Both the position numbers and the translations under genes were made by a program. A stretch of DNA of 37,422 nucleotides from UMGS172 sp045636945. GTDB lineage: Bacteria; Bacillota; Clostridia; Oscillospirales; Acutalibacteraceae. The notes under the pieces are model-generated. The model ran no database searches, had not been told where the DNA came from, and saw only the letters and a program-made list of their open reading frames with translations. Below are positions 16,327-24,114 of the stretch, piece after piece; positions within the stretch are counted from its first letter, which is position 1; every line of letters begins with the position of its first letter. The stretch lies in contig JAZTYO010000043.1 in NCBI GenBank assembly GCA_045636945.1, forward strand, positions 1 to 37,422, given 5' to 3'.

Positions 16327-17604
16327 ATGGCTACTGACAGAAAGAAAAGAAAAATTCGCTTGTTCAAGTTTAAAAAGGACAAAAAGAAACCTGAAACGGT
16401 AAAAGAAAACCAACCTAAAAAAAGTAACAAGCACTCCAAAAAAAATAGTGATACTTCTGAGCAAAACTCAAAACTGAAGTTGATCAACGGTAAGCGAAAA
16501 AAGAATCTTGTTAAAAGAATTGTCGTTTATTCTTTGATTGTAGCGGTTGTAATCGCAATTTTTGTTATCAATCTGCTTACTCCCACGGGAATTATTGAGG
16601 CTTTGCAGAATAAATATAACGCAATGGGCGAGGGAATTTTCCCAATCAATGTTTATTCTACAAATGCTAAGGCTTTCAGCTCGTTCAATAATATGTACGG
16701 CGTGTTAAACGATTCGTTTTTCGAGTTATATAACCCTGAGGGAAAGCTGATTCAGGCAGTATCACACGGTATGTCCAATGCACAGTTAGAGGTATCAGAG
16801 GCTCGTTATCTCATTTACGACCGTGACAGATATACATTGTCGGTTTATAATTATGGTGATAAGCTTTTCGGTGCTAAATATGATGATGCGATTTCGTCGG
16901 CTGATATAGGTCGCGATGGAACGTTTGCAGTTGTTACAGATTCTAAATCCTTCCAGAATACCGTTTACGTGTATAATAAAAACAACGAATCGGTATTCAC
17001 TTGGAACTCTGCTAATTATTACGTAACCGACGTTGCCGTTGCCGATGACGGAGAGAGTATAGCCGTTTGCTTACTTAATTCTGTCGGCGGTGCATTTGAG
17101 TCGTTTGTTTATATTCTTGAATTTGACAGTGCAGAGCCTGTTTTCAGATTCAAATTCAATGATATTGTTTCATCTTTAACCTCATGTGGTGAAAATTACA
17201 TACTTGCTAACGGTTTTGACCGTGCATATACTATACCTTGGAACAGCGGTGCTGAATATGATTTAAAGGTAACCGGAATTGTAAGATGTTATGATTTTAA
17301 CGTAAACTCTGCATCCTGTGTTGTTTCGGGTCGCGAGGATAACGGCCACGTAAATACTGTTACCGTGATTAACGAATTCGGTACAATAAATTGCTCATTT
17401 GAATTTAATACAACGGTAAATGATGTTTGTTTGAGCGAAACCGAGATAGCGATACTTACCGATAACGAGGTTTATGTATACGACCATTTCGGTGCTCTTA
17501 AAAAAACAATGAAATCAACGGTCAAGGGAAGTTTTGTCGGAATTATCGACACTGGCGAAGTAGCAGTTTTAGACAGTTCTAAAATGATAAAACTTGAGCA
17601 ATAA
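16327..17604 (+). CDS. DUF5711 family membrane-anchored protein, probable extracytoplasmic beta-propeller
   Basis: The first 60 residues are very basic (KKDKKKPETVKEN and similar) and cytoplasmic, followed by one membrane segment (IVVYSLIVAVVIAIFVINLL). The remaining 340 residues are outside the cell, with repeated short beta strands of the type FAVVTDSKS, SIAVCLLNS, EIAILTDNEVYVYD, suggesting a propeller. This layout matches DUF5711 proteins of Oscillospiraceae, whose function is unknown. It lies 14 nt after truA and 13 nt before the CvpA-family gene, another membrane protein, so the two may act together at the envelope. That link is inference. Confidence 0.75.
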   Translation: MATDRKKRKIRLFKFKKDKKKPETVKENQPKKSNKHSKKNSDTSEQNSKLKLINGKRKKNLVKRIVVYSLIVAVVIAIFVINLLTPTGIIEALQNKYNAMGEGIFPINVYSTNAKAFSSFNNMYGVLNDSFFELYNPEGKLIQAVSHGMSNAQLEVSEARYLIYDRDRYTLSVYNYGDKLFGAKYDDAISSADIGRDGTFAVVTDSKSFQNTVYVYNKNNESVFTWNSANYYVTDVAVADDGESIAVCLLNSVGGAFESFVYILEFDSAEPVFRFKFNDIVSSLTSCGENYILANGFDRAYTIPWNSGAEYDLKVTGIVRCYDFNVNSASCVVSGREDNGHVNTVTVINEFGTINCSFEFNTTVNDVCLSETEIAILTDNEVYVYDHFGALKKTMKSTVKGSFVGIIDTGEVAVLDSSKMIKLEQ

Positions 17605-17617
17605 TAGAGGTGTTATT

Positions 17618-18301
17618 ATGACAAACATTATTGATATTGCACTTATAACAGTTATTCTTGTTTTTCTGATTGTCGGAATTAAAAGAGGCTTCATTAAAGA
17701 ACTTGTTAGTCTTATAGGCTTTGTAGTTGCTTTTGTTGTAGCATTGTTTTTATCGGGAATCGGTTCATCATTTGTTTACGATACCTTTGTTGACGGATTT
17801 GTTAAGGATAAAGTTAGCAGTGCTGTTATGCAGTCGGTCGACAACGAGGTTGACGGAGTTCTTGTGAGTATTCCGGATTATTTTATTAATGCCGCCGAAG
17901 CTACAGGCACCGACATTGAAGGTGTTGTAAAATCCAACATCGGTGCTTCGGTTGAAGAAACCGCCAATTCGGTTGCGACAACGGTCAGTAAGGATGTTGC
18001 AAAGCCCGTAATCGGTGCTCTTATCAGAGTGATTTTATTTATAATCATCTTCATAATCGTCAAGATTTTGATAGATTGGATTGGCAGAGCATTGGATTTG
18101 GTCAGCAGATTGCCCGTTATACACTCTTTAAACAGAGTATTAGGTGCAGTAATCGGTACTGCAAGAGGTGTTGTTACTGCCGCTATTATCTGCTTTGTTG
18201 CTATGTATCTTATTAAATTCCAGGGCGGGAACCTGTTTGGACTTACCGCCGAAATGCTTGAAGGCTCGTTTATGTATAATTTGCTTTCATCATTATTTTA
18301 A
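17618..18301 (+). CDS. CvpA family membrane protein
   Basis: The 227 residues match the CvpA (colicin V production) family: an N-terminal hairpin IIDIALITVILVFLIVGIKRGF with a following membrane segment, an extracellular loop of about 90 residues, then two membrane segments near residues 130-155 and 175-205 containing SRLPVIHSLNRVLGAVIGTARG, the family's most conserved part. Members affect envelope properties; the molecular role is not known. The ATG at 17618 is preferred because GAGGTG lies 6 nt before it; an in-frame start 24 nt earlier overlaps the DUF5711 gene. Confidence 0.82.
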   Translation: MTNIIDIALITVILVFLIVGIKRGFIKELVSLIGFVVAFVVALFLSGIGSSFVYDTFVDGFVKDKVSSAVMQSVDNEVDGVLVSIPDYFINAAEATGTDIEGVVKSNIGASVEETANSVATTVSKDVAKPVIGALIRVILFIIIFIIVKILIDWIGRALDLVSRLPVIHSLNRVLGAVIGTARGVVTAAIICFVAMYLIKFQGGNLFGLTAEMLEGSFMYNLLSSLF

Positions 18302-18347
18302 TATTTCGGTCGAGTGACCGTTGGCCCAATGGCTTTAAGGAGAACTT

Positions 18348-20651
18348 ATGAACCAGTTATGTTATAGATGTAAAAAAAGACCTGCCGTTGTCTTCATTCA
18401 AGGAATGAGTCAGAATGGAGATAAGGTAGGTGAGGGAACAGGACTTTGTCTTATCTGTGCCAAAGAAGCAGGAATTCAACCTATTAACGATATGCTCAAA
18501 AACTTCAATATTTCCGATGAGGAAATTGAAGCAATGAGTGAGCAGTTTATGGGTATGATGAATCCTGAAGAAATGGGATTGGAGCCAACCGAGGATGGCA
18601 ACGATGCATTTTCTCCGGGCGGTGCTGCAACATTCCCGTTTCTTAACGGTATTTTCGGCAATATGGATAAAGCAGGTAAACCCGATTCCGCCGAACCCGA
18701 AACCGATGATAAAAAAGGTAAAAAGAAAAAGGCAAGTAAACGCAAGTTTATTTCGCAGTTTTGTACCGACCTCACCGCAAAGGCCAGAAACGGAGAATTG
18801 GATGTAATTATCGGACGAGATGCCGAGCTTTACAGAACCATTCAGATACTGTCAAGAAGAACCAAAAACAATCCTTGCCTTATCGGTGAACCCGGAGTTG
18901 GTAAAACTGCTATCGCAGAGGGAATTGCCCTAAAAATTGCCGCAAAAGATGCTCCTGCAAAGCTTTTGGATAAAGAAATTATGTTGCTTGACCTTACTGG
19001 TCTTGTTGCAGGAACACAGTTCAGAGGTCAATTTGAAAGCCGTATAAAGGGTCTTATTGATGAGGTTAAGTCTGAAGGAAATATCATTCTGTTTATTGAC
19101 GAGGTTCATAACCTTGTCGGTGCAGGCGATTCCGAAGGCTCGATGAGCGCAGGTAATATTTTGAAACCTGCATTGTCACGTGGTGAGATTCAGGTTATCG
19201 GTGCTACCACGTTTAAAGAATATCGTAAGTATATTGAAAAAGATGCCGCTTTGGAGCGTAGATTCCAACCCGTTACGGTTGAGGAGCCCTCTATTGAAGA
19301 ATCGGTGAAAATGCTTAAAGGCATTAAGGGTTATTATGAAGGATACCATAACGTTAAGGTGTCCGACGATATAGTAAGAAGTGCAGTTTTGCTGTCTGAA
19401 AGATACATCAACGACCGATTCCTGCCCGATAAGGCTATTGACCTTCTTGACGAGGCTTGTGCTTGTGCTTGCCTGAGAAATAAGGCTATTGATGAACTAT
19501 TTTTGGCCGAAAAGCAGGTAAACGAGCTAACTAATGAGTTGAGTGTACTTGAAACTGAGGTGGAAACGCCTGATTACGAGCGTATTGCTAATGTAAAATT
19601 TCAGCTTGAAAAAGCCAAAGCAAACGTTGAAAAAGCAAAACCTAAGGCTTCTAAAAATAAGGTTACATCTGACGACCTTGCACGTGTTATCGAGCTTTGG
19701 ACTGGAGTTCCTGCCGCAAAGGTCAAGCAAAACAACCTTGAAAAACTGTCCTCACTTGAAGAAAATATCAAAAATCACATAATCGGACAGGATGAGGCAG
19801 TTGAGGCAGTTGTCTTGGGTGTTCGTCGTTCAAGTGTTCAGATTTCAAGCCATCGCAGACCTGCATCGTTTATTTTTGTAGGTCCCACGGGCGTTGGTAA
19901 AACCGAGCTTGTCAAGGTATTGGCAAAGGAAATGTTCAATACTCCCGATGCATTGATTAGACTTGATATGTCCGAGTTCATGGAAAAACACGCTGTTTCC
20001 AAGCTTATCGGTGCGCCTCCGGGATATGTCGGTTATGATGAAGCAGGTCAGCTTACCGAAAAGGTCAGAAGAAAGCCTTATTCGGTCATTCTGTTTGACG
20101 AGATTGAGAAGGCACATCCAGATATTCTCAATATTCTGTTGCAGATTCTCGATGACGGACGAATCACCGATTCGCAGGGAAGAACGGTCAATTTTGAAAA
20201 TACCGTGCTTGTTATGACCTCAAATGCTGGCAGTGATAACAACGGTACGTTGCTCGGTTTTAATAAAACCGTTGCCGAAGCATCTAAGGATAAGGCTATG
20301 AAAGCGCTTAAGGATTTTCTCAGACCCGAATTTTTGGGTCGCGTTGATGATATCATCGCTTTTGAGCCTTTGGGTAAAGATTCTCTCCAAAAAATAGCTG
20401 CTCTGATACTTGATGAACTCAAACCTTTACTCCAAGAACGTGACATTGATTTCGACTATGATTCTGGAGTTTGTGCATATTTTGCCGATAAATGTGACTG
20501 TCGTTCTGGAGCACGTGAATTACGCAAGATAATTCGCAAAGAGGTAGAGGATAAAATAATCAGTCTGCTTATCGATAACCCCGACGTAACGTTTAGGTCA
20601 ATGAAGGCTGAATGTGTTGATGACGTTAAAATTTCTTTCACAAAAATTTAA
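18348..20651 (+). CDS. ClpE-like ATP-dependent protease unfoldase with N-terminal zinc finger
   Basis: A 767-residue Hsp100 with two AAA+ modules. It lacks the Clp N-terminal repeat domain; instead C5-x2-C8 and C34-x2-C37 form a zinc finger as in ClpE and McsA. A linker rich in Met, Glu and Lys (residues 45-140) follows. Module 1 has Walker A GEPGVGKT (180-187) and Walker B ILFIDEVHNLVG; a coiled-coil middle segment follows. Module 2 has Walker A GPTGVGKT (from 512) and VILFDEIEKAHP. The LGF tripeptide at 636-638 is the loop that docks on ClpP. It likely unfolds damaged proteins for ClpP. No CtsR or mcsAB genes are adjacent. The 46-nt gap before it holds a small CGGTC/GACCG hairpin; AAGGAGAA precedes the ATG. 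Confidence 0.88.
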   Translation: MNQLCYRCKKRPAVVFIQGMSQNGDKVGEGTGLCLICAKEAGIQPINDMLKNFNISDEEIEAMSEQFMGMMNPEEMGLEPTEDGNDAFSPGGAATFPFLNGIFGNMDKAGKPDSAEPETDDKKGKKKKASKRKFISQFCTDLTAKARNGELDVIIGRDAELYRTIQILSRRTKNNPCLIGEPGVGKTAIAEGIALKIAAKDAPAKLLDKEIMLLDLTGLVAGTQFRGQFESRIKGLIDEVKSEGNIILFIDEVHNLVGAGDSEGSMSAGNILKPALSRGEIQVIGATTFKEYRKYIEKDAALERRFQPVTVEEPSIEESVKMLKGIKGYYEGYHNVKVSDDIVRSAVLLSERYINDRFLPDKAIDLLDEACACACLRNKAIDELFLAEKQVNELTNELSVLETEVETPDYERIANVKFQLEKAKANVEKAKPKASKNKVTSDDLARVIELWTGVPAAKVKQNNLEKLSSLEENIKNHIIGQDEAVEAVVLGVRRSSVQISSHRRPASFIFVGPTGVGKTELVKVLAKEMFNTPDALIRLDMSEFMEKHAVSKLIGAPPGYVGYDEAGQLTEKVRRKPYSVILFDEIEKAHPDILNILLQILDDGRITDSQGRTVNFENTVLVMTSNAGSDNNGTLLGFNKTVAEASKDKAMKALKDFLRPEFLGRVDDIIAFEPLGKDSLQKIAALILDELKPLLQERDIDFDYDSGVCAYFADKCDCRSGARELRKIIRKEVEDKIISLLIDNPDVTFRSMKAECVDDVKISFTKI

Positions 20652-20659
20652 AATTTCTC

Positions 20660-20688
20660 TTGACTCGCGACGCAGTTTATGGTAATAT
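20660..20688 (+). promoter_or_regulatory. Promoter of the tRNA-Gly/tRNA-Arg pair
   Basis: TTGACT (20660-20665) and TAATAT (20683-20688) are exactly 17 nt apart; transcription would start near 20695, about 12 nt before tRNA-Gly. A long palindrome overlaps it (20667-20700). Confidence 0.8.
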
Positions 20689-20700
20689 ATACTGCGTCGC
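20667..20700. repeat. 34-bp palindrome across the tRNA promoter
   Basis: GCGACGCAGT (20667-20676) and ACTGCGTCGC (20691-20700) are perfect 10-bp arms, and TAT/ATA (20678-20680 and 20687-20689) pairs inside them. It covers the promoter spacer, the -10 box and the start point. There is no U run after it, so it is not a normal terminator for the ClpE-like gene. Confidence 0.7.
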
Positions 20701-20706
20701 AAAGAT

Positions 20707-20780
<74 letters not shown>

Positions 20781-20781
20781 A

Positions 20782-20826
20782 AATGCCCGGCCGTTGGCAA
20801 CAGTCTTCGGTTTATGGGCGTTTTTT
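20782..20826 (+). terminator. Terminator-like hairpin between the two tRNAs
   Basis: AATGCCC (20782-20788) can pair with GGGCGTT (20816-20822), followed by further T residues. It might end part of the transcription after tRNA-Gly, but no separate promoter for tRNA-Arg is evident, so read-through is likely. Confidence 0.4.
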
Positions 20827-20840
20827 ATGAAACCCGATAT

Positions 20841-20917
20841 GCGCTGATAGCTCAGTTGGATAGAGCATCTGCCTTCTAAGCAGAGGGTCGGGGGTTCGAA
20901 TCCCTTTCAGCGTGCCA
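20841..20917 (+). tRNA. tRNA-Arg (anticodon TCT)
   Basis: The acceptor arm GCGCTGA pairs with TCAGCGT (20907-20913, first pair G-U), followed by G and an encoded CCA. The anticodon stem TCTGC/GCAGA holds the loop CTTCTAA, with TCT at 20875-20877. The T arm contains GGTTCGAATCC. 77 nt. Confidence 0.96.
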
Positions 20918-20918
20918 T

Positions 20919-20961
20919 TTTAAAGAGAGCGTACCGAAGGTATTGCTCTCTTTAAATTTTT
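20919..20961 (+). terminator. Terminator of the tRNA-Gly/tRNA-Arg unit
   Basis: TTTAAAGAGAGC (20919-20930) pairs with GCTCTCTTTAAA (20945-20956), and GTACC with GGTAT inside, giving a 17-bp stem with a GAA loop, followed by five T residues. Confidence 0.88.
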
Positions 20962-21006
20962 GTGTAACGAATACTACCAGCACTGCTGGTAGTATTCGTT
21001 ACACAA
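20960..21006. repeat. 47-nt near-perfect palindrome of unknown role
   Basis: Two 23-nt arms (20960-20982 and 20984-21006) are exact reverse complements around the single base C20983. The arms contain AACGAATACTACCAGC. It begins within the last T of the tRNA terminator and ends just before the next hairpin. There is no T run of its own, and terminators stand on both sides, so termination is an unlikely purpose. Confidence 0.85.
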
Positions 21007-21007
21007 T

Positions 21008-21037
21008 TAAAAGACCTCCGTCGATGGAGGTCTTTTA
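21008..21037. terminator. Bidirectional terminator-like hairpin
   Basis: TAAAAGACCTCC (21008-21019) and GGAGGTCTTTTA (21026-21037) form a perfect 12-bp stem with a 6-nt loop; the A/T ends supply a T run on either strand. The rest of the gap, 21038-21158, is AT-rich with nothing I can identify. Confidence 0.7.
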
Positions 21038-21158
21038 TAATGCAGTTATTTTAAATCAATAATCATTAATTCTATAAAATAATTTACATTACCACTTTTG
21101 ATTATTACCGATAACTTGTGCAAATTCAACGATTTTTTTAAAGTCCTAAAAATTATAC

Positions 21159-21187
21159 TTGAAATTCCAATAAAAAAGTATTAAAAC
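21159..21187 (+). promoter_or_regulatory. Possible promoter of the anion permease gene
   Basis: TTGAAA (21159-21164) and TAAAAC (21182-21187) are 17 nt apart. The -10 match is moderate and the region is AT-rich, so this is a weak call. Confidence 0.4.
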
Positions 21188-21235
21188 ATATATTGTGCGT
21201 TTTAAAAATCAGTATTTTGAAAGGAGTCAAGGCAA

Positions 21236-22363
21236 ATGATAAACGTTAAACACCTTCATCAGATACCGTCTGTTATTCCGTTTTTGAAGCAGAATGTTGT
21301 AATGTGTGTTGCTTTCATTGCGGCGGCTATTACGTGTATTTTTGTCCCTATTGACGCTGAGTATCTTGGATATTTCGATTTTAAGACCTTGACCTGTCTT
21401 TTCTGTGTTTTGGCAGTAGTATGTGCATTAAAAAATATCAGCTTTTTTTATCTGCTTGCACGTAAGGTGGTAAAATGCTTCAAAAATGCCCGTATGTGCA
21501 TTTTAGCTCTTGTTTACATTACTTTTATTGGGTCAATGCTTATCGCCAACGATATGGCTTTATTGACGTTTTTGCCGTTGGGATATTTTGTTTTGACTAC
21601 GGGTCATAAAGAAAAACATATGGCATTTACCTTTATAATGCAGAATATTGCTGCAAACTTAGGTGGTATGCTGACTCCTTTCGGCAATCCGCAAAATCTT
21701 TACCTTTATTCAAAATTCAATATTCCTAATTTAGAATTTATGTCGATAATGGCTCTTCCTTTTATCGTTTCAATTATACTTATCACCGTTTGCTGTCTTT
21801 TCATTAAACCTGAGCCTCTTGAAGTCAAGGATAAGTCAATCAAATTTGATATGAAGAAAACGTCCTTGTATCTCGTCCTGTTTGCACTTTCTATTGCAAT
21901 AGTTTTCAGAGGTATACCGTATTGGATTGGGCTCGCTGTTATTCCTACAATACTTTTCTTTGTTGACCGTGATGCATTAAAAAAGGTTGATTATCCATTG
22001 CTTTTGACCTTCGTTTTCTTCTTTATATTCTCGGGTAATATGGCAAGGATAGGGGAGGTACGCGATTTTTTCTCCTACCTGCTTGATAAAAACACCTTGC
22101 TTTTCAGCGTGGCATCTTGCCAATGCATAAGCAATGTTCCGTCAGCGATACTTTTATCACAATTTACAACCGATTACCCGAATCTCTTGGTTGGAGTAAA
22201 TATCGGCGGCGCAGGTACACTGATAGCTTCTTTGGCAAGTCTTATTACGTTCAGAGAATACACAAAACATAACCCCGGCAAAACGTTAAGCTACGTTGGT
22301 AAGTTCTCGTTGTTCAATTTTGTTTTTTTGATAATACTTACCGTTTTTATGTTGTTGATATAA
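21236..22363 (+). CDS. SLC13/ArsB-like (ion transporter superfamily) anion permease
   Basis: A 375-residue membrane protein with about 10 hydrophobic segments. Two marks of the ion transporter superfamily are visible: NLGGMLTPFGNPQNLYLYSK in the first half and the related SNVPSAILLSQFTTDYPN in the second, the re-entrant loops that bind the anion. DMALLTFLP in the first half also fits. Substrates in this superfamily include di- and tricarboxylates, sulfate and arsenite; the sequence does not let me choose. It stands alone between tRNA genes. AAAGGAG lies 11 nt before the ATG. Confidence 0.78.
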   Translation: MINVKHLHQIPSVIPFLKQNVVMCVAFIAAAITCIFVPIDAEYLGYFDFKTLTCLFCVLAVVCALKNISFFYLLARKVVKCFKNARMCILALVYITFIGSMLIANDMALLTFLPLGYFVLTTGHKEKHMAFTFIMQNIAANLGGMLTPFGNPQNLYLYSKFNIPNLEFMSIMALPFIVSIILITVCCLFIKPEPLEVKDKSIKFDMKKTSLYLVLFALSIAIVFRGIPYWIGLAVIPTILFFVDRDALKKVDYPLLLTFVFFFIFSGNMARIGEVRDFFSYLLDKNTLLFSVASCQCISNVPSAILLSQFTTDYPNLLVGVNIGGAGTLIASLASLITFREYTKHNPGKTLSYVGKFSLFNFVFLIILTVFMLLI

Positions 22364-22388
22364 TATAATAATTATTGATAAAAAAATG

Positions 22389-22417
22389 TTGACAAATCGA
22401 CATATAGAACGTATAAT
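22389..22417 (+). promoter_or_regulatory. Consensus sigma-A promoter of tRNA-Ser
   Basis: TTGACA (22389-22394) and TATAAT (22412-22417) are both perfect and 17 nt apart, 33 nt before the tRNA. Confidence 0.88.
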
Positions 22418-22450
22418 AATGCTGTTGTCTACGCAAAGTTGTTATTATAT

Positions 22451-22539
22451 GGAGACGTATCGAAGTGGTCATAACGGGGCTGACTCGAAATCAGTTAGGG
22501 AGCAATCCCCCGCGAGTTCGAATCTCGCCGTCTCCGCCA
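22451..22539 (+). tRNA. tRNA-Ser (anticodon CGA)
   Basis: The acceptor arm GGAGACG pairs with CGTCTCC (22529-22535), followed by G and an encoded CCA. The loop CTCGAAA holds CGA at 22486-22488. A long variable arm (AGGGAGCAATCCCCC region) and a length of 89 nt mark it as a class II tRNA. It reads UCG. Confidence 0.96.
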
Positions 22540-22542
22540 AGG

Positions 22543-22585
22543 ACTCCTTGAAGGTTTTTATCCTTCAAGGAGTTTTCTCTTTTTA
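22543..22585 (+). terminator. Terminator of tRNA-Ser
   Basis: ACTCCTTGAAGG (22543-22554) pairs perfectly with CCTTCAAGGAGT (22562-22573), with a T-rich loop and a T-rich tail. Confidence 0.88.
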
Positions 22586-22649
22586 TCCCAGGACTGAGCC
22601 GATTGCCATCCCACTTGTTTTCTTGCTCTCACTATCAATGTGACTGTAA

Positions 22650-22859
22650 ATTTTTGCCGTAATGGGCAAGTATGCACACTTTGTAATATGTGTTGAAGAT
22701 GTTAACCACGCGTACAATGTCGCAATAAAAGCAGGTTTTGATCCATTTACTCCTCATAAGGTTGTTCCGCTTGAGTCAAAACCCGAGAAAATCGCAATAA
22801 ATATTACTTTTGTAAAAGGACCAGACAGGGAAGAGGTTGAATTCTTTAAACAGGTATAA
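22650..22859 (+). pseudogene. C-terminal fragment of a VOC (glyoxalase-like) family protein
   Basis: The open frame reads KYAHFVICVEDVNHAYNVAI, then a middle part, then AINITFVKGPDREEVEFFKQ. This is the second beta-alpha-beta unit of a VOC/glyoxalase fold, including the KGPDG(E)xxEFF-type end with its metal-binding glutamate. The first half of the domain, normally about 60 residues, is missing: an in-frame TAA stands at 22647 and nothing similar is readable upstream as far as the tRNA terminator. An ATG at 22662 exists, but no ribosome binding site precedes it. I regard it as a remnant. It could still be made as a short peptide, which is less likely. Confidence 0.65.
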
Positions 22860-22862
22860 ATA

Positions 22863-22890
22863 GAAAACCGACTGCAAACAGTCGGTTTTC
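22863..22890. terminator. Bidirectional terminator between the VOC fragment and the DivIVA-like gene
   Basis: GAAAACCGACTG (22863-22874) and CAGTCGGTTTTC (22879-22890) form a perfect 12-bp stem with a CAAA loop. The A/T ends give a T run on both strands, serving the two converging genes. Confidence 0.85.
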
Positions 22891-22905
22891 TTCGTATGTG
22901 AAACT

Positions 22906-23457
22906 TTATTCAACGCTTGCGGTGATGCTTTCAAGCTCGGTTTGTCTTTCTGCAATTTCTGCTTTATTTTCGATAATACGCTCACGGGCATCAGCAATCT
23001 GTTTTTCAAGATAGGCAATTTCATCGGTATAAGCTTTTGTTTTCTCGTTAAGAATTCTGCTGATTTCAAGAAGCTCGGCCTCGGCAGAGGAGGCAACCGA
23101 TATGTTCTGCTCAACGGCAGCTTTGCTCAACTCAACGTTTTCGTTAGCTGCGGCAATTACAGCATTAGCGTTAGCCTGTGCAACAAGATAAAGTCTGCCA
23201 ATAGACTCACTGAGATTGGTTAATGCTTGCTCGCGCTGGTCGAAATCCTTCAACTTTTCTTCTGCAATCGAAAGCTTTTCGGATATTTCTTCATTTAAGC
23301 CTTTAAGTTGCTGGATATTTGCCTCAAGCTCCTTATTTTTATTATCAAGTTCTTCTATTCTTTTACGGTTCTTGTTTTCGGCTTCACGAGATTCAACGAC
23401 GTAGGTCAAAACGTCCTCACGGTTAAAACCGAACAAACTGCTTCTAAACTTCTTCAT
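22906..23457 (-). CDS. DivIVA-like coiled-coil protein
   Basis: The N-terminus, MKKFRSSLFGFNREDVLTYV, has the FGFNRxDV motif of DivIVA/GpsB-type membrane-binding domains, though shortened. Nearly all the rest (residues 20-183) is a heptad-patterned, Glu/Lys-rich coiled coil with an alanine-rich middle (VAQANANAVIAAANENVEL). DivIVA-family proteins sense membrane curvature and recruit division or cell-wall factors; which this one recruits is unknown. The ATG at 23457 is preferred over one at 23481 because GGAGAG lies 6 nt before it. It is a single-gene unit with its own promoter and terminator. Confidence 0.75.
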   Translation of the reverse strand: MKKFRSSLFGFNREDVLTYVVESREAENKNRKRIEELDNKNKELEANIQQLKGLNEEISEKLSIAEEKLKDFDQREQALTNLSESIGRLYLVAQANANAVIAAANENVELSKAAVEQNISVASSAEAELLEISRILNEKTKAYTDEIAYLEKQIADARERIIENKAEIAERQTELESITASVE

Positions 23458-23488
23458 ATTTACTCTCCGAATTTCATTCATTGGGTAT

Positions 23489-23517
23489 ATTATACATTTA
23501 TTTCACTGAATTTGCAA
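23489..23517 (-). promoter_or_regulatory. Promoter of the DivIVA-like gene
   Basis: On the minus strand TTGCAA (23517-23512) and a perfect TATAAT (23494-23489) are 17 nt apart, about 32 nt before the start codon. Confidence 0.75.
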
Positions 23518-23633
23518 GAACAAATATTGTTCATTTTTCGAAGTTTAATATTTAAATTCATATTTAATACGTTTTTAATTTGAAAATATGCAAAATTTTC
23601 ACAATATACTTACGTGAAATTTACAAATATCCC

Positions 23634-23662
23634 TTGAATTATGCAGTCTTTTGTAGTAGTAT
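23634..23662 (+). promoter_or_regulatory. Promoter of the nusB-recN gene cluster
   Basis: TTGAAT (23634-23639) and TAGTAT (23657-23662) are 17 nt apart, with a start near 23669, 47 nt before nusB. No other strong promoter was seen until tyrS. Confidence 0.65.
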
Positions 23663-23715
23663 ATATAGTGAATAAAAATGCAATAATTTGAATAATTTTG
23701 TTAGTAGGTGTTTTT

Positions 23716-24114
23716 ATGACAAGAAAAGAAGCAAGAAATCAAGCCTTTGTACTTATATTCGAAAAGTGTATCAATAACGACCCAGTCGAAGAAATCATTG
23801 AGGCTGCCCGTGAGTGCAGAGATTTCCTCGAAGACGAGGATGGATATACTTTGAAGGTTTTTAATGGTGTATTCGAAAATCTTTCAGAAATTGATAACAT
23901 CATTTCAGAAAATCTCACCGGTTGGACCATCAACCGTATTTCACGCGTTTCGTTGGCTGTTTTGCGTCTTGCTATTTATGAGATTAAATATATGGACGAC
24001 ATTCCTAATGCAGTTTCGGTTGACGAAGCAGTTGAGCTTTGCAAGACATATTCTGTTCAGGATGATGCAGCATTTGTCAACGGTGTTCTCGGCACTGTTA
24101 TTCGCTCATTATAA
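23716..24114 (+). CDS. nusB: Transcription antitermination factor NusB
   Basis: NusB binds boxA RNA together with NusE (S10) and supports antitermination in rRNA operons. The 132-residue, all-helical protein starts TRKEARNQAFVLIFEK and contains the conserved WTINRISRVSLAVLRLAIYEI and VSVDEAVELCKTYSVQDDAAFVNGVL (the final helices of the family). The ATG at 23716 follows a GTAGGTG ribosome binding site; an in-frame TTG at 23698 has none. Its stop overlaps the next start by 1 nt. Confidence 0.94.
   Translation: MTRKEARNQAFVLIFEKCINNDPVEEIIEAARECRDFLEDEDGYTLKVFNGVFENLSEIDNIISENLTGWTINRISRVSLAVLRLAIYEIKYMDDIPNAVSVDEAVELCKTYSVQDDAAFVNGVLGTVIRSL

Noticed and set aside
22386..22643. 85-codon open frame over tRNA-Ser
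   Set aside because: It reads straight through a clear tRNA and its terminator; the frame is a by-product of the RNA gene.
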